DNA of 31,579 nucleotides. Source: Novimethylophilus sp036504375. Lineage in GTDB: Bacteria > Pseudomonadota > Gammaproteobacteria > Burkholderiales > Methylophilaceae. Shown here in pieces: positions 24,577 through 31,579 of the stretch. The stretch lies in the NCBI RefSeq assembly GCF_036504375.1, contig NZ_DASXVH010000009.1, positions 1-31,579 of the forward strand, written 5' to 3'. The notes beneath the pieces are model-generated. The model saw nothing but the letters and a program-made list of their open reading frames with translations, searched no databases and was not told the origin of the DNA. A program made the translations under genes and the position numbers. Within the stretch, counting starts at the first letter, position 1. Each line of letters begins with the position of its first letter.

Positions 24577-25479
24577 TCATTCTTCGGCCACATCTTCCCA
24601 CCTAACCGATTCCGCGATGATTTCCGCCAGACGCCTTACCCCAGGCCCCGCAAAGTCCGGGCTGGCCAGAATCAGGTAGAGCGGCACCTCGCGCGTACCG
24701 CCCTCCCTTAAGGGTAGCGGCCGGAGCATCCCTGTCTGCAGTTCCTCGCGGATATGCTCCTCTGGCAGCCAGGCAAAGCCATATCCCATACAGACTGCCT
24801 GGATCGATGTGGCGACCTGGCTCACCGTCCAACGTTGATCCACCTCGACAGATACTGCGCGCCGGTCGCGCTTGGTACCCGAATCCCGCACCACCAAATG
24901 GCGATATGCGCGCAGGTCACGATAGGTCAATTCTCGGCCATGATGATTTAAAGGGTGATCGGCATGAGCCACCGCGAGCAACCGTATTCGCATCAAGAGC
25001 TCGCCCAGAAATCCGGGCGGCAGCTGCGGCGAAATCGCCAGATCCGCCTCTCCCTTGAGCAGCGCATCCGAAGTTCCGCCCAGCACCGACTCGATCAACT
25101 CGACCCGCGTGCGGGGGCTCTCCTGGCCAAAACGCTCCAGACACGTCAATAGCAGACGAGAGGGAAAGAGGATTTCAGCTGCAATGTGTATCTCAGCCTC
25201 CCAGCCGGCCGACAGCCTGTGGGCCGCCCGCTCCAGATCGTTTGCCTCGTCCACCAGCGCCAGCGCGCGTCGGTAGAGCATCTGTCCGGTTGGCGTGAGG
25301 ATCGCCTTGCGTCCTTGAATCTCGAACGCTCTCACCTCAAGCAATGACTCTATTTTTTGTACCGCATAGGTGACGGCAGACTGGCTCTTGTACAGCTTTT
25401 CCGCCGCCTGGGCGTAACCGCCCGCGTCCACGACTGCGATCAATGATCGCCATTGCTCCAGGGTGATATGAGGTGCCAT
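24577..25479 (-). CDS. LysR-family transcriptional regulator
   Basis: This 300-aa regulator has an N-terminal winged helix-turn-helix (about residues 3-61: LEQWRSLIAVVDAGGYAQAAEKLYKSQSAVTYAVQKIE) and a C-terminal effector-binding domain. It is divergent from the azoreductase operon with 105 nt between starts, the usual arrangement for a LysR protein controlling its neighbour and itself. Two T-N11-A palindromes lie in that gap. The start is ATG at 25479, or the adjacent GTG one codon earlier. The effector cannot be read from the sequence; a quinone or electrophile would fit the target genes. Confidence 0.92.
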   Translation of the reverse strand: MAPHITLEQWRSLIAVVDAGGYAQAAEKLYKSQSAVTYAVQKIESLLEVRAFEIQGRKAILTPTGQMLYRRALALVDEANDLERAAHRLSAGWEAEIHIAAEILFPSRLLLTCLERFGQESPRTRVELIESVLGGTSDALLKGEADLAISPQLPPGFLGELLMRIRLLAVAHADHPLNHHGRELTYRDLRAYRHLVVRDSGTKRDRRAVSVEVDQRWTVSQVATSIQAVCMGYGFAWLPEEHIREELQTGMLRPLPLREGGTREVPLYLILASPDFAGPGVRRLAEIIAESVRWEDVAEE

Positions 25480-25487
25480 CACAACCT

Positions 25488-25518
25488 ATCTAATTAATAG
25501 ATTATTAATACCAGATTA
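25488..25518. promoter_or_regulatory. Tandem LysR-type binding boxes
   Basis: ATCTAATTAATAGAT (25488-25502) has perfect 5-bp inverted arms and contains T-N11-A. TAATACCAGATTA (25506-25518) is a second T-N11-A palindrome with 4-bp arms. Both lie in the AT-rich gap between the LysR gene and the azoreductase gene, close to the regulator's own start, as expected for autoregulation and divergent activation. Confidence 0.6.
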
Positions 25519-25584
25519 TTGTACTTTTTTATCTGATGAATAAGAAGTTAAATAACATCACTTTCATTGATGGAGAGAAATACC

Positions 25585-26187
25585 ATGAAAACTTTGCTAC
25601 AGCTTAATTCAAGCATCTTCTCTTCCGGCGGCCAGTCCAGCCAGCTCGCCGATCAGTTTGTCGCCGCATGGCGCACGAGCGAGCCGGATGCGCATGTGGT
25701 CGTCCGCGACCTGGCACACGCCCCCTTACCTCACCTGGACGCCCAGCGCGTTCTGGCGTTCTTCGCACAACCCGACGCGCGGACCCCCGAACAACAAACT
25801 TACGTCGCCGAATCGGATGCACTGATCGAAGAGATCAGGCAGGCACAGGTCGTCGTCATTGGCCTGCCGATGTACAACTTCGGCATCCCCTCGACGCTGA
25901 AGGCCTACTTTGACCAGATTGCCCGCGCCGGGGTGACCTTCCGCTACACCGCAAACGGTCCCGAGGGGCTGCTCACAGGCAAGAAAGCTTACATCTTCGC
26001 CGCCCGGGGCGGAATGTACGCCGGTACGCCGCTGGACAGTCAAACCAGCTATGTGCGCGACTTCCTCGGCCTTCTGGGCATTACCGATGTCGTGTTCGTC
26101 TATGCCGAAGGCCTCAACATGGGCGAGATAGCCAAGGAGGCGGCGCTGAGCGAAGCCAGGCAGCGTCTCGCCGAATTGGTGGCTTGA
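25585..26187 (+). CDS. azoR: FMN-dependent NADH-azoreductase / quinone reductase
   Basis: This 200-aa flavodoxin-like enzyme reduces quinones and azo compounds with NAD(P)H in two-electron steps. The N-terminus LLQLNSSIFSSGGQSSQLAD is the FMN-phosphate loop of the AzoR family. GLPMYNFGIPSTLKAYFDQIARAGVTF (flavin-ring contacts) and AARGGMY follow at the normal places, and the length is typical. The ATG at 25585 is preceded by GGAGAG; an upstream in-frame ATG at 25570 has no ribosome site. It is the first gene of the operon divergent from LysR, consistent with regulation by quinones or similar electrophiles. Confidence 0.92.
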   Translation: MKTLLQLNSSIFSSGGQSSQLADQFVAAWRTSEPDAHVVVRDLAHAPLPHLDAQRVLAFFAQPDARTPEQQTYVAESDALIEEIRQAQVVVIGLPMYNFGIPSTLKAYFDQIARAGVTFRYTANGPEGLLTGKKAYIFAARGGMYAGTPLDSQTSYVRDFLGLLGITDVVFVYAEGLNMGEIAKEAALSEARQRLAELVA

Positions 26188-26218
26188 GGACAGGCAACGG
26201 CCACGTTCAGGAGCATCC

Positions 26219-26758
26219 ATGAACCATACCCGCTATACCGCCACCGCCATCGGCCTGCATTGGCTCATGGCAATGCTGCTGATCGCGCTCTTTGCCGTTG
26301 GCATCTATATGCACGAGCTGCCATTGTCGCCCTGGAAACTGCATATCTATTCCTGGCACAAATGGGCTGGCGTGACCACCTTCCTGCTCGTGCTGGCGCG
26401 CCTGACCTGGCGTTTTGCCCATCGCCCGCCGGCATTGCCCGGCACCATGCCGGCAGCGATGCAGCTGGCGGCCCACGCCGGTCATGCCACGCTCTACCAG
26501 CTGATGATCGCCATTCCCCTCTCGGGCTGGCTGATGAGTTCGGCCAAGGGTTTCCAGACCGTCTATTTCGGCATCCTGCCTATCCCCGATCTGATGGGTA
26601 AGGACAAGGCGCTGGGCGACCTGCTGCAAAACGTGCATCAGACCCTCAATTTCCTGCTCGTTGCCATGGTGATCGGCCATGCCGGCGCCGCCCTCAAGCA
26701 TCACCTGATCGACAAGGATGATGTGCTCGCCCGCATGCTGCCCCGGCATTTCCGTTAA
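26219..26758 (+). CDS. Cytochrome b561 (CybB/YceJ type)
   Basis: This 179-aa four-helix diheme inner-membrane cytochrome probably passes electrons between quinol and periplasmic acceptors. Candidate heme His residues lie in IGLHWLMAML, YSWHKWAG, NVHQTLNFLL and IGHAGAALKHH, one or more per helix, as in the family. The ATG follows CAGGAG. Cytochrome b561 genes of this type are regularly placed beside YceI genes, which bind isoprenoid-like molecules in the periplasm; two yceI genes follow directly here. The gene lies 31 nt after the azoreductase, in the same operon. Confidence 0.92.
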   Translation: MNHTRYTATAIGLHWLMAMLLIALFAVGIYMHELPLSPWKLHIYSWHKWAGVTTFLLVLARLTWRFAHRPPALPGTMPAAMQLAAHAGHATLYQLMIAIPLSGWLMSSAKGFQTVYFGILPIPDLMGKDKALGDLLQNVHQTLNFLLVAMVIGHAGAALKHHLIDKDDVLARMLPRHFR

Positions 26759-26777
26759 CGCTCATGGAGAAATCATC

Positions 26778-27341
26778 ATGAAACACAACATTCCCGCCGT
26801 ACTGCTGGGCAGCCTTGCCCTCGCATCTCTGGCCCAGGCTGCTGAATTCACCAGTATCCAGGCCGACAAGAGCACCCTCGGTTTTGTCTATACGCAGATG
26901 GGTGTGCCGGTGGATGGGCATTTCAAGAAATTTGCTGCCCTGCTAAGTTTTGACCCGGCCAAGCCCGCGTCTGCCAGAGCGGTGTTTGATCTGGACCTGG
27001 CCAGCATCGATGCCGGTTCACAGGAAGCCAATGACGAGGTTGCCGGTAAGGCTTGGTTCAACACCAAAGCTTTCCCCCGGGCTAAATTCGAATCCACCGG
27101 CGTCAAGGCCCTGGGCGGCAACCGCTACGAGGTCAGCGGAAAGATGAGCATCAAAGGGCGAACGCAAACGGTTTCAGCGCCCTTCACGTTCAACCCGCAA
27201 GGCAATGTTGCGGTTGTTGACGGTGCGTTTGTGCTGAAACGCGCCGACTTCGCCATCGGCGAAGGGACCTGGGCCGACTTCGGCACCGTCGCCAATGAAA
27301 TACAGATCAAGTTCCACTTCCTGGCCAACGCCGGGAAATAA
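26778..27341 (+). CDS. YceI-family periplasmic lipocalin-like protein (copy 1)
   Basis: This 187-aa exported protein has a signal peptide ending near ASLAQA/AEF, followed by a YceI beta-barrel. Segments are STLGFVYTQMGVPVDGHFKKFAALLSFDP, the acidic-rich SIDAGSQEANDEVAGKAWFNTKAFP and EVSGKMSIKGRTQTVSAPF. YceI proteins bind long isoprenoid or quinone-like lipids. The ATG at 26778 has GGAGA upstream. It is distinctly different from the second copy: it has SIDAGSQEANDE where the other has VDTGYPLFNEH, and it lacks the cysteine-containing loop. It lies 19 nt after cytochrome b561. Confidence 0.9.
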   Translation: MKHNIPAVLLGSLALASLAQAAEFTSIQADKSTLGFVYTQMGVPVDGHFKKFAALLSFDPAKPASARAVFDLDLASIDAGSQEANDEVAGKAWFNTKAFPRAKFESTGVKALGGNRYEVSGKMSIKGRTQTVSAPFTFNPQGNVAVVDGAFVLKRADFAIGEGTWADFGTVANEIQIKFHFLANAGK

Positions 27342-27382
27342 TGTTTCACCCTTTTATCACTATCTTTACAAGGAGACACACC

Positions 27383-27949
27383 ATGAAACGCTTTGCCTTT
27401 CTGACCCTCGCAGCGACCATTTCCACCGCAACCCTCGCCGCCCCGGAAACCTATGTCATCGACAGTACCCATACATTACCGCGCTTTTCCTACAGCCACT
27501 TTGGCTATTCCACCCAACTGAGCCGCTTCGACAAGACCTCCGGCAAGATCGTCATTGATCGCGCGGCGAAAACCGGCTCGGTGGACGTCACCATGACCAC
27601 CACCTCGGTGGATACCGGCTACCCCCTGTTCAACGAACACATCCAGGGCGAAGATTTCCTCTCTACCGCCAAGTACCCCACGGCCACCTTTACCTCCAGC
27701 AAGGTCAACTTCGATGGCGAAAAGGTAACCTCCGTCGATGGCAGCCTCACGCTCAAAGGTGTCACCAAGCCGGTTACGCTAAACGTGACTTCCTTCCAGT
27801 GCATGCCGCACCCAATCCTGAAGAAGGACGCTTGCGGCGCCAACGCGACCGCGGTCGTGAAGCGCACCGACTTCAATATGGGCAAATACGCCCCTTACGT
27901 CGGTGACGATGTCACTCTCACCATCCCCGTTGAAGCCGTCAAGGAATAA
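27383..27949 (+). CDS. YceI-family periplasmic lipocalin-like protein (copy 2)
   Basis: This 188-aa exported protein has a signal peptide ending near TATLAA/PET. The YceI core reads YVIDSTHTLPRFSYSHFGYSTQ, SVDTGYPLFNEHIQGEDFLSTAKYPTATF, TLKGVTKPVTLNV and KRTDFNMGKYAPYVGDDV, the canonical form that binds isoprenoid quinones. A Cys pair (FQCMP and KDACGA) may form a disulfide. An excellent AAGGAGA lies 9 nt before the ATG. It follows the first yceI by 41 nt. The two copies share only the fold-defining positions, so they are old paralogues rather than a recent duplication. Confidence 0.93.
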   Translation: MKRFAFLTLAATISTATLAAPETYVIDSTHTLPRFSYSHFGYSTQLSRFDKTSGKIVIDRAAKTGSVDVTMTTTSVDTGYPLFNEHIQGEDFLSTAKYPTATFTSSKVNFDGEKVTSVDGSLTLKGVTKPVTLNVTSFQCMPHPILKKDACGANATAVVKRTDFNMGKYAPYVGDDVTLTIPVEAVKE

Positions 27950-27980
27950 GCCTTGGGCTAAAGCAGCGATCCTTGAATTC

Positions 27981-28030
27981 ATGCCGGAATGGCAATAGGC
28001 GGCGACATGCCCCGGTTGCCGTTCCGGCAT
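27981..28030 (+). promoter_or_regulatory. Long hairpin directly before the pirin ribosome site
   Basis: ATGCCGGAATGGCAA (27981-27995) pairs with TTGCCGTTCCGGCAT (28016-28030): 15 pairs with one G-U, and a 20-nt loop. The pirin Shine-Dalgarno AAGGAG starts at 28032, immediately after the stem. There is no T-run, so an mRNA stabiliser, processing site or translation modulator is more likely than a terminator. Confidence 0.6.
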
Positions 28031-28043
28031 TAAGGAGTACGAC

Positions 28044-28901
28044 ATGCACACACGCACGCTACAGCAAGTGATCCGATCCATCCCCACCTCCGATGGCGGT
28101 GGCGTCAAGCTGCGCCGCAGCCTTGGACAGGCGCCAGGGCTGCGCCTCGACCCATTCCTGATGCTGGACGAGTTTTCTTCCGAAAATGCCGACGACTACA
28201 TTGCCGGCTTCCCCGACCACCCGCATCGTGGATTCGAAACGGTAACCTACATGCTGGACGGCCACATGTTGCATCAGGACCATCTGGGCAACCAGGGCGA
28301 TTTGCAAAGTGGTGGCGCGCAGTGGATGACCGCGGGACGCGGCATCATCCACTCCGAAATGCCCCAACAGGAGAGTGGGCGCATGCGCGGATTTCAGCTT
28401 TGGGTGAACCTGCCGGCGCGCGAGAAAATGAAGCCGGCCGCTTACCGGGACATCCAGCCCGAGGAAATCCCCTTAATAAACCTGCCGGACGAAGGCCAGG
28501 TCAAAGTCATCGCAGGCACTGCAGAAATTGATGGCAAAATCATCCTGGGGCCGATTCAGGGGCTGAGCACCGAGCCTTTGTTTCTGGATGTTCTGCTCCC
28601 GGCTGGCGGACATTTTACCCACCCGCTCGTCCCAGACCACAACGCGTTTATTTATCCCTACGAGAACCGGGTCGAGATCGGCTCGATGGCGGAGAGGCGT
28701 GCGCTGGAGCCGCACACCGCGGGAGTGCTCTCCGCAGGCAATCGCATGGAAGTCCATGCCGGAGATGCGGCTGCCGCTTTTCTGGTACTCGCCGCCCGCC
28801 CCTTGCGGGAGCCGGTGGTTCAGTACGGCCCCTTTGTCATGAACACCCGAGAGGAGATCGAGCAGGCAATCGCCGACTATCAGAACAGCCGACTGGCATG
28901 A
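28044..28901 (+). CDS. Pirin-family protein (possible quercetinase-type dioxygenase)
   Basis: This 285-aa bicupin matches bacterial pirins such as E. coli YhhW. The metal site residues are His59 and His61 in FPDHPHRGFETVTYML, and His103 and Glu105 in GIIHSEMP, matching the family spacing exactly. N-terminal segments LRRSLGQAPGLRLDPFLMLDEF and later GFQLWVNLP are also typical. Some bacterial pirins cleave flavonols such as quercetin; others act in regulation. The activity here is not decided. The ATG has AAGGAG six bases upstream. The stop overlaps the next start by four bases (ATGA). Confidence 0.92.
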   Translation: MHTRTLQQVIRSIPTSDGGGVKLRRSLGQAPGLRLDPFLMLDEFSSENADDYIAGFPDHPHRGFETVTYMLDGHMLHQDHLGNQGDLQSGGAQWMTAGRGIIHSEMPQQESGRMRGFQLWVNLPAREKMKPAAYRDIQPEEIPLINLPDEGQVKVIAGTAEIDGKIILGPIQGLSTEPLFLDVLLPAGGHFTHPLVPDHNAFIYPYENRVEIGSMAERRALEPHTAGVLSAGNRMEVHAGDAAAAFLVLAARPLREPVVQYGPFVMNTREEIEQAIADYQNSRLA

Positions 28902-29848
28902 GTGGTTATCTGCAGAACGGTCGGTGGCACGAAGGCTGGTATGACACCGCGGCGACGGCAGGTGAATTCGTACGTCCTCAGGCCGTCTTTCGCAGCATGG
29001 TCACGGCAGACGGTTCTAGCGATTATCTGGCGGAGCCCGGACGCTATCGCCTCTATGTATCGCTGGCCTGCCCTTGGGCGCACCGCACGCTCGTCGTCAG
29101 GGCCTTGAAAGGACTTGAAGCGAGCATTCCTGTTTCCATCGTCGAGCCGGTAATGGCCGGGCAGGGTTGGGCGTTCAGCCCGGCACTGCCTGATCACGCC
29201 AACGGCTTCGCCCATTTGCATCAACTCTACACCGCCGTCCGCGCCGACTACAGCGGCCGGGTCACGGTACCAGTACTGTGGGACACGGCGACGCGCACTA
29301 TCGTCAGCAACGAGTCCGCGGACATCGTGCGCATGCTGAACAGCGCGTTCAACGCATACGGAGTCGCAGCACTCGACCTGTATCCGCAGGCGCTCCGTGC
29401 GAAAATCGACCGCATCAACGCATTTGTCTACGAGAACATCAATAACGGTGTCTATCGTTGCGGCTTTGCCACCAGCCAGCCTTCTTACGAACGGGCGTTC
29501 AGAAGGCTTTTCCATGCACTCGATTGGGTCGAGGCGCGGCTTGCCGGACAACCGTACCTGGTGAGCAATATTCCTACGGAGGCCGACTGGCGCCTGTTCA
29601 CGACGCTGGTACGTTTTGATGCGGTTTACTACGGGCACTTCAAATGCAACCGTAATCGCATGGTCGACTTCCCGTATCTATCGCGATACCTGCGAGCGCT
29701 TTACCAGACGCCAGGCATTGCGGCGACGGTAAATATGGAGCACATCAAGCACCACTACTACATGAGCCATCCGCACATCAATCCGACGCGGATTGTTCCC
29801 GCCGGCCCCAAGCTCGATTTCACATTGCCAGCCTTTAAACAAGGCTGA
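28898..29848 (+). CDS. yqjG: Glutathionyl-hydroquinone reductase (Xi-class GST, YqjG-like)
   Basis: This 316-aa cytoplasmic enzyme uses glutathione to reduce S-glutathionyl-hydroquinones. The hallmark CPWAHR has the catalytic Cys58, which the family uses instead of Ser or Tyr. SNESADIVRMLN is the glutathione gamma-Glu contact. The C-terminal helical domain shows YENINNGVYRCGFATSQ, and PTEADWRLFTTLVRFDAVYYGHFKCN is diagnostic of the YqjG/ECM4 group. The length is usual. Translation is coupled to pirin by an ATGA overlap. Together with azoreductase this gene gives the operon a quinone-detoxification theme. No obvious terminator follows. Confidence 0.93.
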   Translation: MSGYLQNGRWHEGWYDTAATAGEFVRPQAVFRSMVTADGSSDYLAEPGRYRLYVSLACPWAHRTLVVRALKGLEASIPVSIVEPVMAGQGWAFSPALPDHANGFAHLHQLYTAVRADYSGRVTVPVLWDTATRTIVSNESADIVRMLNSAFNAYGVAALDLYPQALRAKIDRINAFVYENINNGVYRCGFATSQPSYERAFRRLFHALDWVEARLAGQPYLVSNIPTEADWRLFTTLVRFDAVYYGHFKCNRNRMVDFPYLSRYLRALYQTPGIAATVNMEHIKHHYYMSHPHINPTRIVPAGPKLDFTLPAFKQG

Positions 29849-29927
29849 AAGGTACCTAGCGGGTCAGGAGCAAGCTTCAATGTCCAAGCCCATCCAGCCG
29901 CTAGGGGCAATCGGCTGGAGCGGATTG

Positions 29928-30668
29928 TTAAGCGTAACGTAATTCAAGTGCAACGCTCATCGCCAGAGGCAGAAACGCTCCGATGCACGCAGCGACCAGT
30001 ACGTCAGTTGGCCAGTGCACACCAAGCACTAGACGCGAAATGGCGACAAGAAATATCCATAAGATCGCTATTGACAGCGCGAGCTTGCGCGCCGCTGGCC
30101 TGATTCGGCTCACGCAAAGAGCAGCAGCGGTAGCGAATGCCGCGACAACTAGCGTATGCCCACTGGGAAAGCTGGAACCCCAATACCACGCTGTGTCCCA
30201 CAGCGCCGGCCGAGTTCGGCCGACCACCGTTTTGACAACATAAATCACAATCGCACCGCTGATCACCGAAGCTGCGACAAGGAGAGCCTCGAAGCGGTGC
30301 CTTGTGCACAGAAGGGCGATTGTAGCGAGGGTCGCGAGCGGAAACAGAACCCTTGATGACCCTGTAAACGTGACCGCTTCGAAGAACCCGTTTAACGTGC
30401 TCGGAACGTGACTATGGATGAAAAGCAAGACGGCACTGTCGATCGGACCTGATTCTCCGCCGAGCACATCTTCGCTCACTTTAACTGTGGATACCGCGAG
30501 AACGAGCACCAATAGAGTGGTCAAGCGGCGTTTCTCCAGCGGTCCGGACCATGCGGGTTGCTTGCGGCGCACGTACGCATCAAGGACGAAATAAAGGCAG
30601 ACGACGATGAGCGCCAGCTTCACGATGTCTTCGATCAGCTCGAAAATCACGCGCGCTCCGACTGGCAC
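29928..30668 (-). CDS. PAP2-family membrane phosphatase
   Basis: This 246-aa inner-membrane phosphatase has about six helices and the three-part acid-phosphatase signature: KTVVGRTRP (KxxxxxxRP), FPSGHT (PSGH) and SRLVLGVHWPTDV (SRxxxxxHxxxD), all intact. Family members remove phosphate from lipid phosphates such as undecaprenyl pyrophosphate or phosphatidic acid; the substrate is not decided. The likely start is GTG at 30668, with a weak GGCAG upstream. It is transcribed toward the redox operon and ends 79 nt from its last gene, with an imperfect inverted repeat (CTAGCGG at 29856, CCGCTAG at 29898) between. Confidence 0.9.
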   Translation of the reverse strand: MPVGARVIFELIEDIVKLALIVVCLYFVLDAYVRRKQPAWSGPLEKRRLTTLLVLVLAVSTVKVSEDVLGGESGPIDSAVLLFIHSHVPSTLNGFFEAVTFTGSSRVLFPLATLATIALLCTRHRFEALLVAASVISGAIVIYVVKTVVGRTRPALWDTAWYWGSSFPSGHTLVVAAFATAAALCVSRIRPAARKLALSIAILWIFLVAISRLVLGVHWPTDVLVAACIGAFLPLAMSVALELRYA

Positions 30669-31303
30669 CTGCCAAATGAAGCCGTGAGTAGGACGACTGA
30701 AAGACCATCCTTCGGGGCAATTCGCGACTGCCGGCGACTCATAAGATTCCGTTCCTCATGGTGGTCAGCGAAACATCCGACAGTTTATAACGAATGAGTG
30801 CTAGTGGCCGTTTGCAGTGGTCAAAAACCGGCCTATCCTGTTGAAAAACTCTTCTGCTTCCTGTTATGGATGGCAGACGGCACAACTGGTCAACTGCACC
30901 GGAATTCCCACATCAATCAGTATTCATGGCGCGGTTGATGATCTAAGGTATTAATCAAGTGAAAAAAGCAGGCACAGAGTTTCACTGGGTCTGCTTTCAT
31001 ATTTGTTGAAAACCCCCGACAGACTTTATTTTTCCATCATCATTGATCGGAGAAAATTAAATCTGTCGAGAATAACCTACTAACTTACTGATTTTAATTG
31101 AGGAATAAATTAGAAAATCAGCTACAAAGCCTGTCGAAACGGGCGCAACTCGTTCGCTTAGACCAGTTCTAGAAATAAAGTCAGTATTCTTTAATACCCT
31201 GTTTCATAAAACATACGTCAACAATGCTCCGTCCACGCTTCAACGATCATCACCATTGCAAGTGTATCAAGCTCACAGTAGCGTAATAATGAATCGCCCC
31301 TAA
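30669..31303. other. AT-richer intergenic region without a recognised gene
   Basis: No frame here carries a recognisable protein. Around 30830-30850 the sequence GGCCTATCCTGTTGAAAAACTC resembles, from memory, the end regions of some insertion sequences, and a related GTTGAAAACCCC occurs near 31005. An inverted repeat AAAGCAG/CTGCTTT (30965-30971, 30991-30997) lies between them. These may be worn remnants of mobile elements, but nothing is firm. Confidence 0.4.
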
Positions 31304-31310
31304 TGCACTA

Positions 31311-31352
31311 GACACCTTTCAGCCTTAAACTAAGGCGTCAAATGGAGGTGTC
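31311..31352 (+). promoter_or_regulatory. Nested hairpin covering the IS transposase ribosome site
   Basis: GACACCT (31311-31317) pairs with AGGTGTC (31346-31352), and inside it GCCTT (31322-31326) pairs with AAGGC (31332-31336). The right arm contains the end of the GGAGG Shine-Dalgarno and ends at the ATG. In transcripts entering from outside the element this would hide the ribosome site, a known way for insertion sequences to limit transposase. Confidence 0.55.
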
Positions 31353-31579
31353 ATGAGCAGCAAGCGTTACGCAGAAGAATTCAAGATCGAAGCGGTAAAA
31401 CAGATCACCGAGCGGCGTTATCCGGTGGCAGAGGTTTTCGCCCGGCTGGGTGTGTCGCAGCACAGCTTGTACGAGTGGGTCAGGAAGTACAGCCAGCCAG
31501 CTCCAGTTCGCATCGAAGCCCAAAGCCAGCAAGCCGAATTGCGACGTCTACAGGCGGAACTGAAGCGGGTCACGGAGGA
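31353..31579 (+). CDS. IS3-family transposase OrfA (partial, N-terminal)
   Basis: The first 75 codons of an OrfA protein are visible before the window ends. They begin MSSKRYAEEFKIEAVKQ and carry a helix-turn-helix, YPVAEVFARLGVSQHSLYEWVRKY, which binds the terminal repeats. A heptad-like leucine zipper start, AELRRLQAELKRV, mediates multimerisation in the family. GGAGG lies five bases before the ATG. The catalytic DDE domain would be in OrfB, usually joined by programmed frameshifting, and is outside the window. The visible part has no stop, so the gene may be intact. Confidence 0.92.
   Translation, partial: MSSKRYAEEFKIEAVKQITERRYPVAEVFARLGVSQHSLYEWVRKYSQPAPVRIEAQSQQAELRRLQAELKRVTE

Larger units (their letters stand above)
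31304..31579 (+). mobile_element. IS3-family insertion sequence, left end (runs off the window)
   Basis: The element probably begins at TGCACTAGACACC (31304), with the TG start typical of IS3-family ends. The first transposase frame begins 49 nt later. The right end, the second frame and any target duplication lie outside the window, so the left boundary is a prediction. Confidence 0.6.

Noticed and set aside
1..31579. CRISPR array, tRNA, rRNA, riboswitch or SusC/SusD pair
   Set aside because: No regularly spaced repeats, cloverleaf, conserved rRNA segments or SusD-like gene were seen; the receptor is of the proteobacterial type.

Overview
The window looks like a piece of a GC-rich proteobacterial chromosome, probably beta- or gammaproteobacterial. 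It has dense operons with good Shine-Dalgarno sites, TonB/ExbBD and outer-membrane receptor genes, and a cytochrome b561/YceI pair. No rRNA, tRNA or CRISPR is visible, so the taxon is inferred from gene content only.

Positions ~330-23160 form a beta-glucan/glucose utilisation locus of the Xanthomonas/Caulobacter/Alteromonas type, with no SusD. On the minus strand, a TonB-dependent receptor (915 aa) is followed by an exported GH3 beta-glucosidase/exo-glucanase. Also on the minus strand, glucokinase is followed without real gaps by tonB, exbB, exbD, exbD, a TPR protein and a CPA2 cation/proton antiporter. On the plus strand are a FucP-type glucose/galactose permease, a GtsABCD-like glucose ABC importer interrupted by a small membrane-protein gene, and a HAD phosphatase. 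These are followed by a flavin-dependent tryptophan-halogenase-family protein, a GH30 lipoprotein and an exported endonuclease/exonuclease/phosphatase-family protein. The simplest model is that surface or periplasmic GH30 and GH3 enzymes cut a beta-glucan taken up by the receptor, which is energised by its own TonB system. Two inner-membrane systems then import glucose and glucokinase phosphorylates it. An identical 14-bp LacI-type operator core lies in the receptor promoter and in the divergent glk/permease control region, so both arms probably answer to one repressor encoded elsewhere.

Near-identical 30-nt palindrome-associated repeats lie at both ends of this locus (333-362 and 23128-23157). 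Between the receptor and the antiporter is the wreck of an alpha/beta-hydrolase esterase gene (5999-6261) with a frameshift and a likely internal deletion.

Positions 23346-24474 hold a YqiA-like esterase and a DUF488 protein, transcribed convergently and overlapping. Positions 24577-29848 hold a LysR regulator divergent from a redox/quinone operon: FMN azoreductase, cytochrome b561, two YceI proteins, pirin and glutathionyl-hydroquinone reductase. Two palindromic T-N11-A boxes lie between the regulator and the operon. A PAP2 phosphatase follows, then ~630 bp of AT-richer sequence without a gene, and the left end of an IS3-family element that runs off the window.
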